Shown here in pieces: positions 50,504 to 52,911 of a stretch of DNA of 52,911 nucleotides. This DNA is from an uncultured Ignavibacteria bacterium. GTDB lineage: Bacteria; Bacteroidota; Ignavibacteria; Tepidaquicellales; Tepidaquicellaceae. Numbering within the stretch: the stretch's first letter is position 1; the number at the start of each line of letters is the position of its first letter. Below the pieces are notes generated by a model. That model saw nothing but the letters and a program-made list of their open reading frames with translations. It was not told the origin of the DNA and did not search any database. The stretch covers positions 1-52,911 of the forward strand of contig CALEVL010000222.1 in assembly GCA_937924675.1 (NCBI GenBank), given 5' to 3'. The position numbers and the translations under genes were made by a program.

Positions 50504-52603
50504 TTATCCGAAACTTATATGTTTGCCTTTTTCGATCATGATATCGAAAATGACGTGCGTGATTACAATTGCAGTGAACAGATTTGCAACGAGACCGAAG
50601 ATCAAAGTTAATGCAAATCCCTGTATCGGTCCGCTTCCGAACTGATACAAAATTATTCCCGTGATTATACTTGTAAAGTGCGAGTCGATGATAGCAGAGA
50701 ATGCTTTCTTGTATCCAAGGTCAACGGCTGTTCTCAATGGTTTGCCCGAATCAAGTTCTTCACGGATACGCTCAAATATAAGAACGTTCGTATCAACCGA
50801 CATACCTATAGACAATATCAAACCTGCTATACCCGGCAATGTAAGAGTTGCCTTTAGTGAAGCCATGATGCCAAGAATAATGATTGTATTCAGGATCACG
50901 GCAAAATCGGCAACACTGCCACCGAATCTGTAATAAAATACCATGAACAATGCAACAAGAATCAGAGCTGCGATAGACGAAGAGACACCGGCTTTGATGG
51001 AGTCTTCTCCAAGCGATGGTCCGATAGATCTTTCTTCAATGATCTTGACCGGAGCCGGCAACGCACCTGCTTTGAGCACGATCTCAAGAAGCTTTGCTTC
51101 CTGAACATTTGCCATACCCTCGATCTGTGAGTTGCCACCTGTAATTTTACTTCTTACAACAGGCGCGGAATAGACTACATTGTCAAGAACTATTGCAATT
51201 CTCTTGTTAATGTTTGCACCGGTGATCCTTGCCCAGTCTGAAGATCCTTCTCCGTCCATTTCCATTGTAACAATTGGAGTGTTGCTGGTCGGATCGATGT
51301 TTGCCATTGCATTTACAATGACCTTACCGGTCAGTTCAGGATCCTTCTTAAAGGCATAAAGCACATGAATCATTTCACCTTGTGCGTCGAATGTTTTATT
51401 TGACCATCCAAACTGCATATCAGAGGGAATTACAGCTTTGACGTCTTCTCTGTTGAGTATTCTTTCTACTCTGTCTCTGTCAGAGTCCTTAACATAGCCG
51501 TCAGCTGTACCGCTTTCCTGATTGAGTCCGACAAGTGCAAAGAAAGGAAACTTTGCCTTGAACTCCTCTTCAGAAAGCTGTGCAGAAGTATCAGCCTCAG
51601 TTGTGCCCGTATCATTAGTTGAGACAGCAGTGTCTTCCGTCTTTATTGATGTATCCTTAGTAACTTTCTTTGTTGTGTCTTTCTTCTTAGTCGAGTCTAG
51701 TTTCTTGGTGTCTGCAATTTTCTTTGCATCTTTCTTAGCATTCGTATCTTGTCCTGAAGCCACTGTGCCGGATTCAGTCTTTGTATCAGATTTTCCTTCC
51801 GTTCCGGCGGAAGATACATTTGACTTTACAGTATCCTCAAGTTTGCCGGAAACAGTTTTCGAAGTATCCTTTGCCGGAGTTGAACTCAGGGTATCTGAAA
51901 CTGTAGTTGTATCACCAACCAGAGCCTTGTTGATGGCTTCCATGACCTTAACAGTTGATTGCGGGTCATAGATCAGTTTGAACTCAAGCAGAGCAGTTCC
52001 TTCAAGAAGTTTTCTTACCTCCTGAGGATTGCTGACGCCGGGAAGTTCAACAACTATTCTGCTGTTACCGATCTTCTGTATTTGAGGTTCTGCAACACCG
52101 TACTGGTCAATTCTGTTACGGACGATTTCAACTGCTCTGTCGAGTGACTTGTCAATCTCCGTAGTCAGTTTAGATTCGATATCGCTCTCAGTATCTCTTG
52201 TTTCACCGTAATAGTTCTTTAGCGTAAGACCTTTGGCCGCAAGTTTAGCTTTGAATGTATCAAAGATCAACTCATCGCTTGTCTTTGTTACTTCCTTAAC
52301 TTCGGCAAGTACTGCCAGCAACTGGTCATCTTTCCTTACAGCCATATCCTCCAGCAGTTTCACAATATCAACATCAAGAACTACATACATACCGCCCTGA
52401 AGATCAAGACCAAGTTTCAGTCGGTTATCCCTGGCTTTTGTCAGTTCAGCTGCATTCTTGTCAATGAAATCAGCACTGTCCTGACCGGTAAGATGTTTAA
52501 GTTCCTTTGTGAAGTTGTAATCCTTATATGTAGGATATAAGAAGTAAAGCGACAATGCAATCAGTGCAATGGTGATGATAATTCGGGTAAGATTTTTCTT
52601 CAA
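50504..52603 (-). CDS. secD: Protein translocase subunit SecD with a low-complexity insert (TTG start)
   Basis: 699 residues. N-terminal anchor, then RLKLGLDLQGGMYVVLDV, AVEIVRNRIDQYGVAEPQIQKIG and the membrane domain with SIGMSVDTNVLIFERIREEL. Between residues about 231 and 342 lies a stretch rich in Thr, Lys, Ser and Asp without Trp, Cys or hydrophobic clusters, inserted in the periplasmic domain; the E. coli protein has nothing comparable. The conserved core resumes with FPFFALVG. Initiation at TTG (52603) is supported by GGAG just upstream and by the family-typical KKNLTRIIITIALIALSLYFLYP opening. Confidence 0.95.
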   Translation of the reverse strand: MKKNLTRIIITIALIALSLYFLYPTYKDYNFTKELKHLTGQDSADFIDKNAAELTKARDNRLKLGLDLQGGMYVVLDVDIVKLLEDMAVRKDDQLLAVLAEVKEVTKTSDELIFDTFKAKLAAKGLTLKNYYGETRDTESDIESKLTTEIDKSLDRAVEIVRNRIDQYGVAEPQIQKIGNSRIVVELPGVSNPQEVRKLLEGTALLEFKLIYDPQSTVKVMEAINKALVGDTTTVSDTLSSTPAKDTSKTVSGKLEDTVKSNVSSAGTEGKSDTKTESGTVASGQDTNAKKDAKKIADTKKLDSTKKKDTTKKVTKDTSIKTEDTAVSTNDTGTTEADTSAQLSEEEFKAKFPFFALVGLNQESGTADGYVKDSDRDRVERILNREDVKAVIPSDMQFGWSNKTFDAQGEMIHVLYAFKKDPELTGKVIVNAMANIDPTSNTPIVTMEMDGEGSSDWARITGANINKRIAIVLDNVVYSAPVVRSKITGGNSQIEGMANVQEAKLLEIVLKAGALPAPVKIIEERSIGPSLGEDSIKAGVSSSIAALILVALFMVFYYRFGGSVADFAVILNTIIILGIMASLKATLTLPGIAGLILSIGMSVDTNVLIFERIREELDSGKPLRTAVDLGYKKAFSAIIDSHFTSIITGIILYQFGSGPIQGFALTLIFGLVANLFTAIVITHVIFDIMIEKGKHISFG

Positions 52604-52671
52604 GTTTTCACTCCGTGATTAGTCGGAAATCTCCTTAAAATGTGTTAAATATGTTAAAAAATTGAGCAAAC

Positions 52672-52700
52672 AATATAGTTTTAATGCTCTATAATGTCAA
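52672..52700 (-). promoter_or_regulatory. Candidate promoter for secD-secF-STAS
   Basis: On the minus strand, TTGACA at 52700-52695, 17 bp, TATATT at 52677-52672. Identical boxes and spacing to those at 20456-20484. The start site would be about 60 bp before the secD start. The rest of 52604-52736 contains no gene. Confidence 0.55.
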
Positions 52701-52736
52701 TGAAGTTTAAGGAATTGTAAGCAGATTAAAGGCACT

Positions 52737-52787
52737 GCTGTCCAAAACGATTTTGCATTTCGAAAATTCTTTCGAAATCAAGCTGGA
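52737..52787. repeat. Interspersed 51-bp repeat, right copy
   Basis: Matches the reverse complement of bases 1-51 at 48 of 51 positions. Here the internal hairpin is perfect: ATTTCGAAA (52757-52765) and TTTCGAAAT (52770-52778) around ATTC. The similarity stops after base 52787. Confidence 0.75.
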
Positions 52788-52823
52788 AAGTTAAAAAAAA
52801 TTCGGTTCGGAAAAACAACCCGC

Positions 52824-52871
52824 CCGCCTGTCGAATTACTACTCACTTGAAGCGAATGACGGCGGACAGGC
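52824..52871. repeat. GC-rich REP-like inverted repeat near the window end
   Basis: GCCTGTC (52826-52832) and GACAGGC (52865-52871) form a seven-base inverted repeat, with an alternative pairing CCGCC/GGCGG just beside it. The sequence is clearly richer in G and C than its surroundings and lies in the gene-less last 308 bases. It may be a REP-like element; no coding frame is evident in the last 120 bases. Confidence 0.4.
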
Positions 52872-52911
52872 CTCATCCTAATTGCCGTTAAGAAATTGTG
52901 AGCTTTGGCGT

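Noticed and set aside
51522..51971. 149-codon frame antisense to the SecD insert
   Set aside because: Its valine/serine-rich sequence is simply the complement of the low-complexity Thr/Lys/Asp codons; no ribosome-binding site or family.

Overview
The window is a compact, low-GC stretch of bacterial chromosome that looks like a member of the Bacteroidota/Chlorobiota side of the FCB group, most likely an Ignavibacteria-like lineage. The grounds are: secreted proteins ending in a type IX-style module with an NFPNPFNPTT signature, a PorV/PorQ-family protein, a TonB receptor with an N-terminal carboxypeptidase-regulatory-like domain, a GWxTD-domain lipoprotein-like gene, an efp-accB-accC cluster whose EF-P loop reads PGNLRAF, and 7-bp tandem repeats between genes. 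The lineage is inferred; no 16S gene is present. There is no prophage, insertion sequence or CRISPR array.

Layout. (1) 183-5225, plus strand: three overlapping M16 peptidase genes (two with an intact HxxEH zinc site, one without) and a MoxR AAA+ ATPase. (2) 5489-18692, plus strand: a long ribosomal-protein run from rplB to rplQ with secY, map, infA and rpoA. It begins at rplB, so the usual rpsJ-rplC-rplD-rplW head is not next to it, and a tRNA-Gln gene sits between rplR and rpsE. (3) 18789-20343: the GTPase gene engB and a D-2-hydroxyacid dehydrogenase. (4) 20558-29776: a cell-surface block with an Asp-box sorting-domain protein, a TonB-dependent receptor, a 1082-residue sorting-domain protein and a PorV-like barrel. 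(5) 29854-34414: a tight operon of GWxTD, YbbR-domain, CPBP-type membrane protein, pdxJ and lptB genes. (6) 42129 down to 34419, minus strand: efp, accB, accC, a small membrane protein, a FabL-like reductase, a very large tubulin-like protein and an FmdB-type zinc ribbon. (7) 42304-45136: a DinB-like protein, gap, two small proteins and a tRNA-Gly/tRNA-Cys pair. (8) 45328-52603: a membrane-anchored metallophosphoesterase, a DoxX-like protein, purA, and a secD-secF-STAS operon.

How the parts fit. Most of the window is core machinery: translation (regions 2, efp, tRNAs), Sec export (secY, secD, secF), fatty-acid synthesis (accB, accC, FabL-like reductase), and LPS transport (lptB). Regions 4 and 5 supply outer-membrane and exported proteins, some of which probably leave the cell through a type IX-like route encoded elsewhere. 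Seven candidate promoters share a TTGNNN box, exactly 17 bp, and a TANNTT-like box. Several clear intrinsic terminators delimit the transcription units.

The least explained element is the tubulin-like gene at 34784-38191, translationally coupled to an FmdB-type zinc-ribbon gene and placed at the end of a fatty-acid/EF-P gene cluster. Other points of note are the tRNA inside the ribosomal operon, the detached head of the S10 operon, a long low-complexity insert in SecD, an EF-P without lysine at the loop tip, and an inverted pair of about 51-bp repeats at the two extremes of the window.
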